Positions 30,022 to 39,610 of a stretch of DNA of 64,000 nucleotides are shown here, one piece after another (the stretch's first letter is position 1; each line of letters begins with the position of its first letter). The stretch is taken from positions 2,852,001 through 2,916,000 of the forward strand of contig NZ_AP018254.1 of NCBI RefSeq assembly GCF_002368395.1. The letters run 5' to 3'. The DNA is from Calothrix sp. NIES-3974 (GTDB taxonomy: Bacteria; Cyanobacteriota; Cyanobacteriia; Cyanobacteriales; Nostocaceae). Made by a program: the position numbers and the translations under genes. Under the pieces are notes generated by a model, which was given only the letters and a program-made list of their open reading frames with translations, had not been told where the DNA came from and ran no database searches.

Positions 30022-31650
30022 ATGACAGGTTTTACCCATTGCCCATACAAACCAATTGTATTATATAAAACAATCATCTTTTTTTGTAGTGTTTTTATAC
30101 TAGCTTCTACAAAAGCGATAAATATTGCTTCTGCTCAGGGAATGGAATTGGAGATTACTCCTAGTAAGACAGAAAATAACAATACTCCCTCAAAAACTTT
30201 CCCATATCAGCAGACAAATACTAGTCAACCTCAAGCAGAAGTACCAGTGACATCGGTGAATCAACTTGCGGATGTGCAACCTACAGATTGGGCATTTCAG
30301 GCTTTACAATCTCTAGTGGAACGTTATGGTTGTATTGCGGGATATCCGGATCAAACCTTCCGAGGTAATCGGAGTCTAAGTCGGTATGAATTTGCTGCTG
30401 CTTTTGCAAGTTGCTGGGAGAGGGTGAATCAGATAATTCAGACTACGAGGGAAAATTATGCAACTCAAGAAGAGTTAGCGGTGATTCGTAAGTTGCAAAC
30501 AGAGTTTTCCCAGGAGTTAGCTGAAGTTACTCCCCGGTTACAACCTGTAGGAGACAGGTTATCGAAACTAGAAAAAATACCAAGTTTTTCCACCACGACC
30601 CAATTACTGGGAAAGGCTATTTTTGGGTTGAGTGGTTTTGGTGGGAATGATGTCGATGGGAATGTGGTGTTTAGCCATCGGACTGAGTTGAACTTGGATA
30701 GTAGTTTCATTGGAAAAGACCGATTGCGAATACGTTTATTAGCAAGAAACAGTACGCGATTTAATCGGGTGACGGATACGGATATGGCGAATTTATCCTT
30801 TGCTGGGGATAGTCGCAATAATTGGGAAATTAGTCAACTCAGCTATCAATTTCGACCAACTAGGAAATTACAGGTATTTGTTTCCACTGAAGGTGGGAGT
30901 TTAACTGCTTTTACGAGTAGCTTCAATTCACCCGTTGGCAATAGCGCAATTGGTCATATTGCTAATTTTAGTGAAAAGTCGGCAATTTATGACTTCGGAG
31001 GTGGAACTGGTGTCGGGATGGAGTATCGATTTAGTGACCAGGTGCGTTTAGCGGTAGGATATATGGCTGGGGGTCAACCAAATAACCCAAAACAGGGGAT
31101 TGGTGGAGGTAAATATGGCGCGATCGCCCAATTAAGTTTGCTTCCCACTGATAAACTAAGTTTGGGTCTGACCTATATTCGCGCCTATAATACTTTGGAT
31201 ACGGGTAAGGGTAGCGATTTTGCCAATGACCCCTTTGACGGTGATCCAACAACTGCAAATGCGTATGGGATCCAAGCTTCCTATCGGTTGAATCGCAAAG
31301 CTACTTTATCGGGTTGGGTGGGTTTGATCGATGCAAAGGCTGAATCTGGGGAAAATCAGGGAGATAGGGCAAAAATTTCCACTTGGGCTGTGACTTTCGG
31401 GTTAAATGATATTGGTGGTCAGGGTAATTTATTGGGTTTTGTGGTTGGTCAACCTCCCAGGGTGGTAGAAACCGATTTAGATGAAAGGAAAGACCCAGAT
31501 ACAACTTGGCATTTGGAGGCTTTTTATCGTTATCGAATTAATGAGAATATGTATATTACCCCTGGTGCTTATTTAATTATTAATCCAGAACATAATGCCA
31601 ATAATGACCCAATTTATGTCTGGACGATTCGACAAACTTTTCTGTTTTGA
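30022..31650 (+). CDS. iron uptake porin (SLH domain plus OprB-type barrel)
   Basis: 542 residues. An N-terminal signal sequence (hydrophobic 17-33, IFFCSVFILASTKAINIASA) is followed by a single SLH domain (about 85-145; LADVQPTDWAFQALQSLVERYGCIAGYPDQTF, SRYEFAAAFASCWER), a short coiled coil (about 150-185) and a C-terminal beta-barrel of the OprB type (about 195-542) ending in the aromatic outer-membrane signature WTIRQTFLF. SLH domains bind peptidoglycan-linked polymer, the barrel sits in the outer membrane. Cyanobacterial homologues conduct inorganic ions, especially iron. Substrate specificity is inferred from the family. Confidence 0.93.
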   Translation: MTGFTHCPYKPIVLYKTIIFFCSVFILASTKAINIASAQGMELEITPSKTENNNTPSKTFPYQQTNTSQPQAEVPVTSVNQLADVQPTDWAFQALQSLVERYGCIAGYPDQTFRGNRSLSRYEFAAAFASCWERVNQIIQTTRENYATQEELAVIRKLQTEFSQELAEVTPRLQPVGDRLSKLEKIPSFSTTTQLLGKAIFGLSGFGGNDVDGNVVFSHRTELNLDSSFIGKDRLRIRLLARNSTRFNRVTDTDMANLSFAGDSRNNWEISQLSYQFRPTRKLQVFVSTEGGSLTAFTSSFNSPVGNSAIGHIANFSEKSAIYDFGGGTGVGMEYRFSDQVRLAVGYMAGGQPNNPKQGIGGGKYGAIAQLSLLPTDKLSLGLTYIRAYNTLDTGKGSDFANDPFDGDPTTANAYGIQASYRLNRKATLSGWVGLIDAKAESGENQGDRAKISTWAVTFGLNDIGGQGNLLGFVVGQPPRVVETDLDERKDPDTTWHLEAFYRYRINENMYITPGAYLIINPEHNANNDPIYVWTIRQTFLF

Positions 31651-31882
31651 AGTTGATATATCTATAAACATGCATGATTTCCTAGATTCCATCCGTTGCC
31701 TAATTAGAAAAAATTAGTATTACGAATTACGTACACGAAGCGTTGCCGCAGGCTAAGTAAGTCGGCGGAAAAATTTGCAGTTATGTAACGATTAGTTAAG
31801 GAGAATTGTTTGAGTAAAATTTAACACGTTCTGTCCTATAGTTTCCTCCCTTTCCTCTAGCTTGAACTCCGTTAATTACAGC

Positions 31883-32130
31883 CTAGGCAAGGTCTAATTC
31901 ATCATCAAACATTTGTCCTGATAATTCATCTTTTTTGAGATGTTGCCATTCCAATTCAATCGGGTTCATCTCCGAACAATACTTAGGTAGAAAAAAGATA
32001 TACAACTCCATTTGTTCCCACTTTGCCCATAACTGTTGAACATCAGAGCATCTATGTATTGGACTGTTATCTTGTACTATGACCCTTACTCATCCTAGCT
32101 TTTGAGCTTCTAGTGACTCGACTCAAATTA
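31883..32130 (-). pseudogene. C-terminal remnant of an IS630-family transposase
   Basis: Read on the minus strand, the frame gives VIVQDNSPIHR, LYIFFLPKYCSEMNPIELEW and a TAG stop at 31883-31885. VQDNSPIH holds the second catalytic Asp and MNPIEXXW the catalytic Glu of IS630 transposases. Upstream, the in-frame stretch LEAQKLG is followed by TGA where TGG (Trp) is expected, about 32090. No N-terminal part is found, so it is a decayed fragment of an insertion sequence. Confidence 0.85.
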
Positions 32131-32353
32131 ATGACCTACATAACTAAGCTCTTCCTACCTATCCATTACCCTAAACTCCTGACTATATCAATGTTTCCGA
32201 GAAAAATAAGAAAATAATGACGAATTATGAAGAAATAATGATTTTCATCTCTCAAATCAAAGGAAAATCTTAAAAATTAAATAATTCATAAGTATGCTTA
32301 ACGATACAGAGAGGTTGAATACTATAGAGAAAAACAGCCCATGAGGGTATTAA

Positions 32354-32731
32354 ATGGATTCATTACAAGAACAGGTGTTAACATTGGGACATAAACTCGA
32401 TGTTCTCTCCCGTCTGATTGAGCAGCTTGACCAAAAAGTGTCGAGCATTTTGTCGGAATGTCAGGTTGAAAGTATTGCCGAGTGTGGTAATTCCCATCGT
32501 CAAGAGGATACACCTAATTACCACTTTAAAGGGCATATTAGCTTTAATTCCGAAATGGAACATAAGGACATTTTGGCAGATGGTGTGTATTCAGATACAA
32601 ATCTCCAAGGTGGTGATAGAAGCCTGACTCCAGAGGTGCAAATTCAACGTTTAACAGCCCAATTAACGGCTGCTTATAACCGAATTGCGGCTTTGGAGGA
32701 GCAGTTACTGATTAAACGAATTAGTTCTTAA
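32354..32731 (+). CDS. hypothetical protein with terminal coiled coils
   Basis: 125 residues with an ATG start. The N-terminal 40 residues (LQEQVLTLGHKLDVLSRLIEQLDQKVSSIL) and C-terminal 35 (LTPEVQIQRLTAQLTAAYNRIAALEEQLL) are regular amphipathic heptads that predict coiled coils; the middle is polar and disordered-looking. I do not recognise the family. Its composition is protein-like, unlike the shadow frames on the opposite strand. Possibly a small scaffold or oligomerising protein. Confidence 0.7.
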   Translation: MDSLQEQVLTLGHKLDVLSRLIEQLDQKVSSILSECQVESIAECGNSHRQEDTPNYHFKGHISFNSEMEHKDILADGVYSDTNLQGGDRSLTPEVQIQRLTAQLTAAYNRIAALEEQLLIKRISS

Positions 32732-32845
32732 ATCTGATTTAATTGTGTTTTTCGAGTTAAAGTCCTGGATTTTGTGAATTTAGTTGTGATTTGATGCGGA
32801 GAGGTTGCATGATGCGGCAATTTCTCCGCTAATTGTTGGCAAAAA

Positions 32846-32872
32846 TAGAGATGACCCGTCGGGTCGTCTCTA
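32846..32872. repeat. palindrome, GAGACGACCC family
   Basis: TAGAGATGACCC and GGGTCGTCTCTA pair around GTC, with one G-T mismatch in the stem. It is a sister of the palindrome at 24677-24705. Confidence 0.8.
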
Positions 32873-32899
32873 AAATCCAAAATCGGATAATTTATATTG

Positions 32900-33112
32900 C
32901 AATACAGTACAGTTCAGTTAGACTTAAAAGCCGGATTATTGGGTAGGTTGGGTTGAAGAATGTAGAGGTAGTAGCCCTCGTGGAATGCGTCCCCACGCGG
33001 AGCATAGGGACGAGATCATCACAAAAACTGTGTGAACTTATGGGTAAATGTCCACAAAATCAACAGTCTACGCAAGGCCTCAACCCAACCTACAGTTATC
33101 TTTACCGTATTG
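32900..33112 (+). repeat. 213-bp dispersed non-autonomous element, copy 2
   Basis: Starts CAATACAGTACAGTTCAGTT and ends CTTTACCGTATTG. It is in the opposite orientation to the copy at 20701-20917 and identical in layout. Its last 11 bases overlap the 3' end of the downstream minus-strand gene, so the element supplies that gene's stop codon and last residues. Confidence 0.82.
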
Positions 33113-34241
33113 ATTTATATTGAACGATGAGTTTTTCCACTGCTGCAACAAGTTGATTATTTTGCCAATTTCCCAAAAGATGGGAAGCGATCGCACTACC
33201 ACCAGCACCGACACCTTCTTTGACAAATCCTTGTTCGTAGGCTTGGAGTTGGGGAAAACGGGAGTGGGTAAAGTTTAATTGGGTAGCTAATAGAGGGGGA
33301 GTATCCAAGTAGGATGTGCCAATCATTTCGGCTAGTTCGACGGTTGCTCCGGTGGGGTCTTCGGCAACCCAGCGAGTTGTACCAACGACGATGTTGTCTG
33401 GATACCAGGGAAGATTTTCCCTTGATGCGATCGCTCTTGCTAGGGCATATACTGCTAGCATCTGGGTTCCCCCCGCTAACATCACACCACCATGACGACT
33501 GGCTGCGATCGCCATTCCTGCAACCACAATTTGCATTGGGTCGCCAACGGCGGCAACGAGTTGGTAGGGATGAATATGGTTCAGGTGGGAAATCTGATTT
33601 AAGCCGGTTTGGACAACTTGTAATTTTTGCTCGTGGTTACAAACCGGATGACTGCTGTTGACTTTGCCGATGGCATTAATTCCTAAACCCATCAACACGG
33701 CTAAAGCGGTGGTGGTTCCAGCAACGACACATTCGGAAATAATTAGGTATTGGGGTCGGGATGGGCTGTGGCTGAGTTTTTCACCCCACTTTAATCCTTG
33801 ATGAAATAAATGTTCTACCACAGCTAAATCCATTGCCTTACCTGTGGTTAAACATTGAGCTGAAGTGCCTTGTAAATCAATAATTCCCCTAAAAGGGTTA
33901 GCTATCGATAATCCGGCATTGAAAATATAGGTGGGGATGGGGAGATTTTCTGTAACTGCACGGGTAATAAATACTGGCGAAACTCCGGCTGTTAAGGGTG
34001 GTAAGGGATATTTCGGTCGATGATTGATGCCGTAATATAAAAATTCGGCATCCGCAGCCGCAGTAAATTCCCGGTCTTGGGGGGTTTTTCCTGCTGCGGA
34101 AATCCCCTCAATCCGCGCTGTGGCTGTAAATCCTAGCACACAAATAAACACTGGCATTACACCGCCATATTGAGCTAGCCATGTAGTACCGCGTTGTGCT
34201 TCTGTGTAGATTTTAATGTTTGGTTGAATCTGTTCTGACAA
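33102..34241 (-). CDS. cobT: nicotinate-mononucleotide-dependent phosphoribosyltransferase, CobT family
   Basis: 379 residues with a TTG start; no better ATG exists before MPVFICVLGF, and the N-terminus YTEAQRGTTWLAQY fits the family. Motifs include VLGFTATARIEGISAAGKTPQDREFTAAADAE, LIISECVVAGTTTALAVLMGLG and AVGDPMQIVVAGMAIAASRHGGVMLAGGTQM. This is the cyanobacterial/archaeal UPF0284 branch annotated as CobT-like. The family activates a lower ligand base (5,6-dimethylbenzimidazole or adenine in pseudo-B12) as its riboside phosphate for cobamide nucleotide-loop assembly. The last residues (SIR) and stop come from an intergenic repeat. No other cobalamin gene is adjacent. Confidence 0.88.
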   Translation of the reverse strand: MSEQIQPNIKIYTEAQRGTTWLAQYGGVMPVFICVLGFTATARIEGISAAGKTPQDREFTAAADAEFLYYGINHRPKYPLPPLTAGVSPVFITRAVTENLPIPTYIFNAGLSIANPFRGIIDLQGTSAQCLTTGKAMDLAVVEHLFHQGLKWGEKLSHSPSRPQYLIISECVVAGTTTALAVLMGLGINAIGKVNSSHPVCNHEQKLQVVQTGLNQISHLNHIHPYQLVAAVGDPMQIVVAGMAIAASRHGGVMLAGGTQMLAVYALARAIASRENLPWYPDNIVVGTTRWVAEDPTGATVELAEMIGTSYLDTPPLLATQLNFTHSRFPQLQAYEQGFVKEGVGAGGSAIASHLLGNWQNNQLVAAVEKLIVQYKSIR

Positions 34242-34399
34242 AGAATTGGGGATTTTGGATTTTGATTAATTTTAGATTTGTTTCGCTTGACCACTTTTAA
34301 ATCAAAAAATATTGAGTTTGTAGTACTAAAACAGGGTCTGCGGAAAAAAGTCTTTTAGTGGGGTCAGGAAACCTTTATCGGGTAGGGAATGATTTTAAG

Positions 34400-34600
34400 T
34401 CTTTATCTCTAGTACCGCATGGCATAAATACACCTACCATTTCCCTGAATCCCATGCTCCGCGTGGGAGTTTAAGAGTGGGAGGCTCCCGCCTCTTGAAT
34501 GAAGGCGGTAGCCCTCATGTACTGGGTGACTACGCAGAGCATACTCACCAGATAAATGGTCTGGATATTTACGCAGACTCGTACTAGTTTTCACAGACCC
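34400..34600 (-). repeat. inverted, diverged copy of the CATGCTCCGCGTGG element
   Basis: The order of motifs is reversed relative to the copy 100-300 bp downstream: TAGTACCGCATGGCATAAATAC, then CCCATGCTCCGCGTGGGAG, then CCTCTTGAATGAAGGCGGTA. Together with 34707-34897 it forms a large imperfect inverted repeat in the region upstream of the CobT gene. Confidence 0.6.
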
Positions 34601-34706
34601 CCGCATCTAAACTCAACACCTTAAAATATTGGGAGTCTAACTATATTTTCAGTCATAACTCAAATATTTTTACTTTTTATTTATATTTGATTGGGGAAAC
34701 ATGCTT

Positions 34707-34897
34707 CTAGTACAGGTTGGCTGAAATAAACTGAGTATTAACTTTTTATCTAGTGACCATGCTCCGCGTGGTCGCTTAATGAGTTGAAGGCTCTGCCTTC
34801 ATTCACGAAGCAGGAACCTCGGAGATTCTGCTCCCACGCGGAGCATGGGAGCGAGGGGAAAGGTAGGTGTATTTACGCCGCGCTGTACTAGCCTGTT
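34707..34897 (+). repeat. single, unexpanded copy of the element seen expanded at 2717-3403
   Basis: Reads CTAGTACAGGTTGGCTGAAA, then one TCTAGTGACCATGCTCCGCG unit, one arm-loop-arm unit (CCATGCTCCGCGTGG ... CCACGCGGAGCATGG) and ATTTACGCCGCGCTGTACTA. It has the same ends and order as the 687-bp locus, but has a single repeat unit and is 191 bp long. Confidence 0.82.
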
Positions 34898-35418
34898 TTA
34901 TGCAGAAACTTGGTCGCTCGCATCACATATTTACACTACTTCAAAGGCTCAAAAATGCTTTTGGATGACCATGCTGTTTAGTTTTTATAGCTCCGGCGGC
35001 AATATACTATATGCTATCTGGGATTTGTCAAGATGTCAATAATCAGTCCTGAAAGTCTCATGATTTCGTGAAAATATGAGAATCTATAGCATTAATATTG
35101 AGAATAGAGTCCAGATTTTTCTCAATAAGTCGAAGAACTGGGGGTCTGTACAAATTTGGCATTTTCACAGATTTAAATAACTAATCAATCCAGAGGGATA
35201 GGGGTAGAGACGTAGCATTGCTAAGTCTGTCTCTTTTGAATGCATGATTGCGATCGCAACTGAAGTGCCTATGCATAATATTCCTATTCCCTTGCCTAAA
35301 GGTACAATTTATTTTGCACGAGTACTAATACCTAATTACAAAAAAACTCCTTCTTTCCCTTCCCTCCTGTATCCTGTATCCTGTATTCTGTATTCCTACT
35401 CTTCATCAAGAAAAAAGA
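34898..35418. other. intergenic region, no gene seen
   Basis: Contains a degenerate GACGTAGC palindrome (35205-35231) and a pyrimidine-rich TCCTGTATCCTGTATTC direct repeat (35366-35392). A 61-codon plus-strand frame has no support. The downstream epimerase starts with GTG just after a purine-rich AAGAAAAAAGA stretch. Confidence 0.5.
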
Positions 35419-36471
35419 GTGCAAATTGAATTCCAACCCTTCACAGTTAATAAACGTTTTCCCCTGCAAATTAGCTATGGAACCACAGCTGCCAGTACAA
35501 ATATTTGGCTGAAAATCATCCATGACGGGATTGAAGGATGGGGGGAAGCGTCACCCTTCCGTGCCCAAGGACAGCCGGTGACGCTGGCAATGATAGAAAC
35601 AGCCCTCAAAGAATTTATTCCCGAACTAGAGCCATTTACCCCTTACCAACGCCAGGAAATTGGGGTGAAAATGGCCCAAGCCCATCTACCAAGTTCAGTT
35701 CAAGCAGCCATCGATGTGGCATTATACGATTGGTTTGGTAAAAGTGTGGGTTTACCCCTATGGCGAATTTGGGGGTTGGATATCCAGCAAATCCAACCCA
35801 CCTCGGTGACTATTGGTATCAACACCCCTAGTGCTGCCCAAGAAAGAACTTTAGCTTGGTTAGAATTTGCTGATATTCAAGTCTTGAAAATCAAATTGGG
35901 AAACCCCCAGGGAATCATTGCCGATCAACAAATGTTCACAGCCATCAAAGAAGTTGCCCCCCACCAAGAACTACTAGTAGATGCCAATGGGGGATGGGAC
36001 GTAGAAAATGCGATCGCAATGGGTCGGTGGTTGGCGGATTTTGGGGTGAGGTATATTGAACAGCCCTTGGCGAGGGGAGAGGAAGCAAAATTAAGCCAAG
36101 TTAAACAAAATCAGCCCTTACCAATATTTGTGGATGAAAGTTGCTGCCATAGCGGTGATATTCTGGCATTAGCAGCCCATATCGACGGCATTAACATTAA
36201 ATTAATGAAATGCGGTGGTATTACTCCGGCGATGCAAATGATTCAAGTCGCTCGTGCCTGTGGCCTACAGGTGATGTTTGGTTGCTATTCCGATAGTGCT
36301 TTAACCAATACAGCCGCAGCCCAACTATCTCCCCTCGCAGACTATCTAGATTTGGACAGTCATCTTAATCTAGTTAATGACCCTTTTCGTGGAGCAATTC
36401 TCCACCAAGGGCGTGTAGTTCCAAATAATTCTTCTGGATTGGGAGTAGAACACTGTGCGGCTGGCACTTAA
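35419..36471 (+). CDS. enolase-superfamily epimerase (L-Ala-D/L-Glu epimerase or N-acetyl-Glu racemase, DgcA-like)
   Basis: 350 residues with a GTG start. The two-domain enolase fold is clear: an N-terminal capping domain and a barrel with the catalytic K157-x-K159 pair (VLKIKLG), metal ligands D188 (LLVDANGGW), E214 (YIEQPLARG) and D239 (IFVDESC), and the second catalytic lysine in NIKLMKCGG. These are the residues of the muconate-lactonising subgroup that includes L-Ala-D/L-Glu epimerase. The next gene, a DUF1611 member, overlaps it by 17 bp. That pairing matches the DgcA-DgcN D-glutamate pathway, in which the epimerase racemises N-acetyl-D-Glu. Dipeptide epimerase activity in peptidoglycan recycling remains the alternative. 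Confidence 0.9.
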   Translation: MQIEFQPFTVNKRFPLQISYGTTAASTNIWLKIIHDGIEGWGEASPFRAQGQPVTLAMIETALKEFIPELEPFTPYQRQEIGVKMAQAHLPSSVQAAIDVALYDWFGKSVGLPLWRIWGLDIQQIQPTSVTIGINTPSAAQERTLAWLEFADIQVLKIKLGNPQGIIADQQMFTAIKEVAPHQELLVDANGGWDVENAIAMGRWLADFGVRYIEQPLARGEEAKLSQVKQNQPLPIFVDESCCHSGDILALAAHIDGINIKLMKCGGITPAMQMIQVARACGLQVMFGCYSDSALTNTAAAQLSPLADYLDLDSHLNLVNDPFRGAILHQGRVVPNNSSGLGVEHCAAGT

Positions 36472-37496
36472 TCAAAAAGTTGCAATTCTCTTACATGGCG
36501 GTATTCAAAGCCGACTGGGCAAAACAGGATTATCCTTGCTACGTTATAGCGAAGCCCCTCTAGTAGCAGTCATTGATATTGAATGTGCAGGTAAAAACTT
36601 GACAGAACTAACAGGAATCCAGCGTGATGTCCCCATTGTGGCTTCCGTTGCCGATGCCTTACAGTTCCAACCCCAGGTTTTAGTAATCGGGATTGCTCCC
36701 AAAGGAGGGATGATTCCCGATGATTATTGGCATGAATTAAAGGATGCGTTAAAAGCGGGAATGTCCATTGTCAATGGTTTACATACTCCACTAGCCAATA
36801 TCCCCGAACTCAAAACCCTCCTCAAACCTGGGCAAGTCATTTGGGATGTCCGCAAAGAACCGAGTAATCTAGGTATTGCCCAAGCCCTAGCTCGCACACT
36901 TCCCTGTCGCCGTGTTTTGACCGTCGGTACTGATATGTCAGTCGGTAAAATGTCCACCTCCTTGGAATTGCACTGGGCTTGCCGATTGCGGGGATGGCGT
37001 TCCAAATTTTTAGCCACTGGACAAACTGGATTGATGTTAGAAGGGGATGGGGTTCCCCTGGATGCGGTGCGCGTAGACTATGCTGCTGGTGCTGTGGAAG
37101 GGGTGGTGATGCGTTACGGCAAGAATTACGATATTTTGCATATCGAAGGACAAGGTTCCCTTTTACACCCTGGCTCTACTGCCACCTTACCTTTAATTCG
37201 CGGTTCCCAACCGACCCAAATGATTCTCGTCCACCGAGCAGGTCAAACGGAAGTGATTGAAGGTGTACCCATTCCCCCCTTTAACCGAAGTCATTAAATT
37301 ATATGAAATGGTAGCACGGGGTGCGGGAGCCTTTGCAGCAGTACCAGTGGTAGGCATAGCTTTAAATACTCACCACTTAGATGAGATGGCAGCACAACAA
37401 GCGATCGCCCAAACCGAAGAGGAAACGGGTTTACCCTGTACGGATGTAATTCGTTTTGGAGCAGATAAATTATTAGATGCGGTAATGCGTAGTTAA
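36455..37496 (+). pseudogene. DUF1611 / DgcN-like protein, interrupted by a +1 frameshift
   Basis: Two frames form one protein of about 346 residues. The first (36455-37297, GTG start, GGGAG upstream) has a Rossmann-like N-terminal half and a P-loop-like segment VGTDMSVGKMSTSLEL (G158-K165). It loses frame in a run of six C at 37276-37281, after GVPIPP. With five C the protein would continue LTEVIKLYEMVARGAGAFAAVPVVGIALNT, which the second frame (to 37496) encodes. DUF1611 proteins next to enolase-type epimerases include DgcN, a D-glutamate N-acetyltransferase. Both the homopolymer position and the intact remainder suggest a recent mutation or a base-calling error. Confidence 0.88.
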
Positions 37497-37607
37497 AATA
37501 CAGGAGACAGAAGACAGAAGAATTGAGTTAAGGGTCAACAGTTAACAGTTAACCGTTTATTGATATGGTAACTTTAGATTTACCACAGGATAGATAAACT
37601 CAAAAGA

Positions 37608-38642
37608 ATGGTTCAAGAACGCACATTACCAAAATTTAACGCTGCTTCCACTCCCATCACTCGCGAAGAAGGTCTCGTTTTATACGAAGACATGGTTCTC
37701 GGTCGCTTTTTTGAAGACAAGTGTGCGGAGATGTACTATCGCGGTAAGATGTTCGGCTTTGTTCACCTGTACAACGGACAGGAAGCCGTATCATCGGGTG
37801 TAATTAAAGCCATGCGACCAGGGGAAGATTACGTATCAAGTACCTATCGTGACCACGTTCATGCCCTCAGTTCTGGAGTACCAGCACGGGAGGTCATGGC
37901 AGAACTGTTCGGCAAAGCTACTGGCTGTAGTAAGGGACGGGGTGGCTCCATGCATATGTTTTCCGCCAAACATCGTTTACTCGGTGGTTATGCCTTTGTC
38001 GCTGAAGGTATTCCCGTTGCTGCGGGAGCGGCTTTCCAAACTAAATACCGCCGGGAAGTAATGGGTGATACTAGTGCAGACCAAGTGACAGCCTGTTTTT
38101 TTGGTGATGGAGCAGCTAATAATGGGCAGTTTTTTGAAACCTTAAATATGGCTGCACTGTGGAAATTACCGATTATTTTTGTCGTCGAGAATAATAAGTG
38201 GGCGATTGGGATGGCCCACGAACGTGCGACTTCTGACCCGGAAATCTACAAAAAAGCTAGTGTGTTCAACATGGTTGGTGTAGAAGTTGATGGGATGGAT
38301 GTCCTCGCGGTGAATGCAGTTGCCAAGGAAGCCATTAAACGTGCGCGTGCAGGAGAAGGGCCAACTTTAATTGAAGCCTTAACCTATCGTTTTCGCGGTC
38401 ATTCCTTGGCAGACCCAGACGAACTCAGAGCTAAGGAAGAAAAGGAATTTTGGTTTTCCCGTGACCCGATTAAAAAATTAGCCACCTACTTGGTGGAACA
38501 TCAACTTGCTACCTCTGAGGAACTTAAAGCCATCGATCAAAAAATTACAGCAGTGGTTGATGACGCGGTTGAATTTGCGGAAACTAGTCCGGAACCAGAC
38601 CCCAGCGAACTCTATCGCTTTATTTTTGCTGAAGACGAATAG
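37608..38642 (+). CDS. pdhA: pyruvate dehydrogenase E1 component, alpha subunit
   Basis: 344 residues, usual length for the alpha subunit of the heterotetrameric E1. The thiamine-diphosphate motif is [20 protein letters not shown] (GDG...NN) near residues 165-190. [30 protein letters not shown] and [10 protein letters not shown] are family signatures, and [15 protein letters not shown] near 262-277 is the phosphorylation-loop region. It decarboxylates pyruvate and passes the acetyl group to E2, linking glycolysis to acetyl-CoA. As usual in cyanobacteria, pdhB is not adjacent. ATG start. Confidence 0.96.
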   Translation: MVQERTLPKFNAASTPITREEGLVLYEDMVLGRFFEDKCAEMYYRGKMFGFVHLYNGQEAVSSGVIKAMRPGEDYVSSTYRDHVHALSSGVPAREVMAELFGKATGCSKGRGGSMHMFSAKHRLLGGYAFVAEGIPVAAGAAFQTKYRREVMGDTSADQVTACFFGDGAANNGQFFETLNMAALWKLPIIFVVENNKWAIGMAHERATSDPEIYKKASVFNMVGVEVDGMDVLAVNAVAKEAIKRARAGEGPTLIEALTYRFRGHSLADPDELRAKEEKEFWFSRDPIKKLATYLVEHQLATSEELKAIDQKITAVVDDAVEFAETSPEPDPSELYRFIFAEDE

Positions 38643-38846
38643 GTTTTGATGTGTTGACAGTTGACAGTAAAGACGTAGCTATCCTACCTACGTCTCTTCA
38701 AAGATTAAGCATCTACAGGAAAAGTTCATTTATTGACTGTGCAAAGTATTTTTTGATGAAGTTGGAATCCCGACTTTCTCAAGGGAAAAATCGAACTTCT
38801 AGCCAAATAAAAATTATTCTCATCCGAAAGAATGACCATTATTTCC

Positions 38847-39190
38847 CAATACAGTTCAGTTAGACTTCAAAGCTTGATTACTGGGTAGGTTGGGTTGAAG
38901 TATGTAGAGGCAGAGCCTAGGCTGTGTACCTTGTGCCTTTTTTGGGGTCGCAAATTCATGCACAAACCGTGACAACAAACTTGTTCCCATACTCCGGCTG
39001 TTGATACATATAGGGAAGCTCTGCTTCCTGATTTGAGGCAGTAGCCCTCTCAGAATGTGTCCCCACGCGGAGCATCGGGACGAGATCATCACAAAAACTG
39101 TGTGAACTTATGGGTAAATTTCCACAAAATCAACAGTCTACGCAAAGCCTCTCAACCCAACCTACAGTTATCTTTTACTGAATCGTATTG
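38847..39190 (+). repeat. dispersed element, copy 3, carrying a ~125-bp internal insert
   Basis: Ends are as in copy 2 (CAATACAGTTCAGTTAGACT ... ATCGTATTG). Between the two halves lies an extra stretch, about 38920-39045, with CTTTTTTGGGGTCGCAAATT, CCGTGACAACAAACTTGTTC and GAAGCTCTGCTTCCTGATTT. The same insert-bearing central part appears in reverse orientation at 46388-46566. Non-coding. Confidence 0.8.
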
Positions 39191-39610
39191 TATTATTTCC
39201 TATTTCCCAGAGACGACCCATCGGGTCGTCTTTACAAAGTAGATGTCAGGTTGTTTCTACCCATATTTCTTAAAGGATGTTTTACAAGTCGATTTTAATA
39301 CTTAACAAGCTTGTTTTTTGGGGGTAGAGACCACTCGTCGGGTCGTCTCTACAGGTAGAAGGGAATCGGGAGAGACGCTACATGTCGCGTCTGTACAGTT
39401 GATCACGACAAATATACCGTTTGAGCCTATTTACTCTCTTCAAGAAGTGGTTGATAAAGTATTTATTGACTCTTGACAAACATCCTCTTAGATTTACGGA
39501 CAATACATACTTTCGTCGCTTGAACATTGCTTGAAGTTCATCCAACTCACGTTAGATTGAATCCAAAATCCAAAATCCAAAATCCAAAATCTAAAATCCC
39601 AAATCAATTC
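39191..39610. repeat. palindrome cluster and heptamer array before the mutarotase gene
   Basis: Three hairpin-family palindromes lie within 190 bp: AGAGACGACCCATCGGGTCG (39209-39233), GTAGAGACCACTCGTCGGGT (39324-39352) and GAGACGCTACATGTCGCGTC (39371-39391). TTGACAAACATCCTCTTAG recurs at 39475-39493, and an AATCCAAAATCC tandem array occupies 39556-39605, directly before the ATG. Confidence 0.78.

Noticed and set aside
33102-35418. Cobalamin riboswitch upstream of the CobT-family gene
   Set aside because: No B12-box-like sequence was seen in the upstream spacer; the structure there is explained by inverted copies of a dispersed repeat.
38651-38863. 70-codon frame directly after pdhA
   Set aside because: It runs through a palindromic repeat and into a dispersed element, so it is a repeat artefact.
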